This document shows, one piece after another, positions 63,550 through 64,000 of a stretch of DNA of 64,000 bases. The notes under the pieces were generated by a model that saw nothing but the letters and a program-made list of their open reading frames with translations, searched no databases and was not told where the DNA came from. Origin of the DNA: Allobrachymonas denitrificans DSM 15123 (GTDB lineage: Bacteria; Pseudomonadota; Gammaproteobacteria; Burkholderiales; Burkholderiaceae_C); NCBI RefSeq assembly GCF_900110225.1, contig NZ_FOCW01000001.1, positions 1,240,001-1,304,000 of the forward strand. Reading direction: 5' to 3'. The position numbers were made by a program, and so were the translations under genes. Each line of letters starts with the position of its first letter. The stretch's first letter is position 1.

Positions 63550-64000
63550 TCAAGCGACCCACTTGCGCGCATTCACCCACATCTGCATCCACGGGCTGAA
63601 ACCGCTGCGGTCGCCCGCCTGCTTCGGATCCGTCCAGCTCATCTGGATCTGGCGGAACACACGCTCGGGGTGCGGCATCATGGCCGTGAAGCGGCCGTCT
63701 GCGGTGGTGACAGCCGTCAAGCCGCCGGCGCTGCCGTTGGGGTTGAAGGGATAGACCTCGGTCGGCTGGCCATGGTTGTCCACGTAGCGCATGGCCTTGA
63801 GCACCTGACCCTCATTGCCCTGCATGGCAAAGTTGGCATAGCCCTCACCGTGGGCCACGGCGATCGGCAGGCGGCTGCCGGCCATGCCCTGCAGGAAGAT
63901 GCTGGGCGATTCCAGCACCTCGACCATGCTCAGGCGCGCCTCGAAACGGGCACTCTGGTTGTGCGTGAAGCGCGGCCAGTGCTCGGCGCCGGGAATCATG
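63550..64000 (-). CDS. purL: Phosphoribosylformylglycinamidine synthase, C-terminal part
   Basis: This is the last 149 residues of the large purine-biosynthesis enzyme PurL (normally about 1300 residues in proteobacteria), running off the window edge. It belongs to the glutamine amidotransferase domain: [13 protein letters not shown] and [19 protein letters not shown] carry the conserved His and Glu of the class I glutaminase triad. The Cys is outside the window. The end [19 protein letters not shown] is a typical C-terminus. Confidence 0.93.
   Translation of the reverse strand, partial: MIPGAEHWPRFTHNQSARFEARLSMVEVLESPSIFLQGMAGSRLPIAVAHGEGYANFAMQGNEGQVLKAMRYVDNHGQPTEVYPFNPNGSAGGLTAVTTADGRFTAMMPHPERVFRQIQMSWTDPKQAGDRSGFSPWMQMWVNARKWVA

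Overview
The window is about 62% GC chromosomal DNA from a betaproteobacterium, most likely a member of the Comamonadaceae (Burkholderiales). The evidence is the gene families (a BPSS1780-type membrane protein, type II homoserine kinase next to a DUF2782 gene and polA, xseB-ispA-dxs, DUF47-pit) and the dense, overlapping operons. A rhodoquinone-biosynthesis gene (rquA) beside a diheme fumarate reductase operon (frdCAB) narrows this to rhodoquinone-making relatives such as Brachymonas or Rhodoferax. The genus is an inference. There are no tRNA or rRNA genes, insertion sequences, phage genes or CRISPR arrays. The first gene (livH) and last gene (purL) are cut by the window edges.

Layout. 1-3.6 kb: end of a branched-chain amino acid ABC transporter operon (livH-livM-livG) whose last gene fuses a hemerythrin (HHE) domain to the LivF ATPase. 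3.6-6 kb: an L,D-transpeptidase and a YcbK-type M15 peptidase, two murein enzymes. 6-11 kb: a molybdenum cofactor cluster, with moaC and moaA on the minus strand flanking a tightly overlapped moaD-moaE-mobA-moeA-mog operon that has a MoCo-riboswitch-like leader. 11-13.6 kb: rluA, then a DUF47-pit phosphate uptake pair with a possible Pho box. 13.9-15.6 kb: rpsP-rimM-trmD without the usual rplS. 15.6-25 kb: membrane protein, thrB, DUF2782, polA, a dienelactone hydrolase, a sulfurtransferase, a DMT transporter and a Rieske oxygenase. 25-28.4 kb: xseB-ispA-dxs (isoprenoid supply).

28.5-38 kb is the most distinctive part. A TakP-like TRAP binding protein lies convergent to its two permease genes. 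Then comes rquA in an AT-rich setting with palindromes. Last is frdCAB, whose heme, FAD, iron-sulfur and proton-pathway residues match the Wolinella succinogenes diheme enzyme almost position for position. Together rquA and frdCAB look like a compact rhodoquinol:fumarate reductase module for anaerobic respiration. A perfect 20-bp palindrome sits near -43 of a predicted frdC promoter.

38-46 kb: ankyrin protein, tatD-holB-tmk-mltG, ygfZ, and a hipBA locus whose HipA-like protein has lost key kinase residues although its promoter and operator look intact. 46-55 kb: DsrE protein, tex, lapA-like gene, and a beta-oxidation operon (fadB-like, thiolase, Dabb protein, thioesterase) with a leader palindrome and hairpin. 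55-64 kb: azlCD, dusA, an NSS transporter, a divergent dmeR/dmeF cobalt-nickel efflux pair with a G-tract operator, LD-carboxypeptidase, an M13 metallopeptidase and the 3' end of purL.
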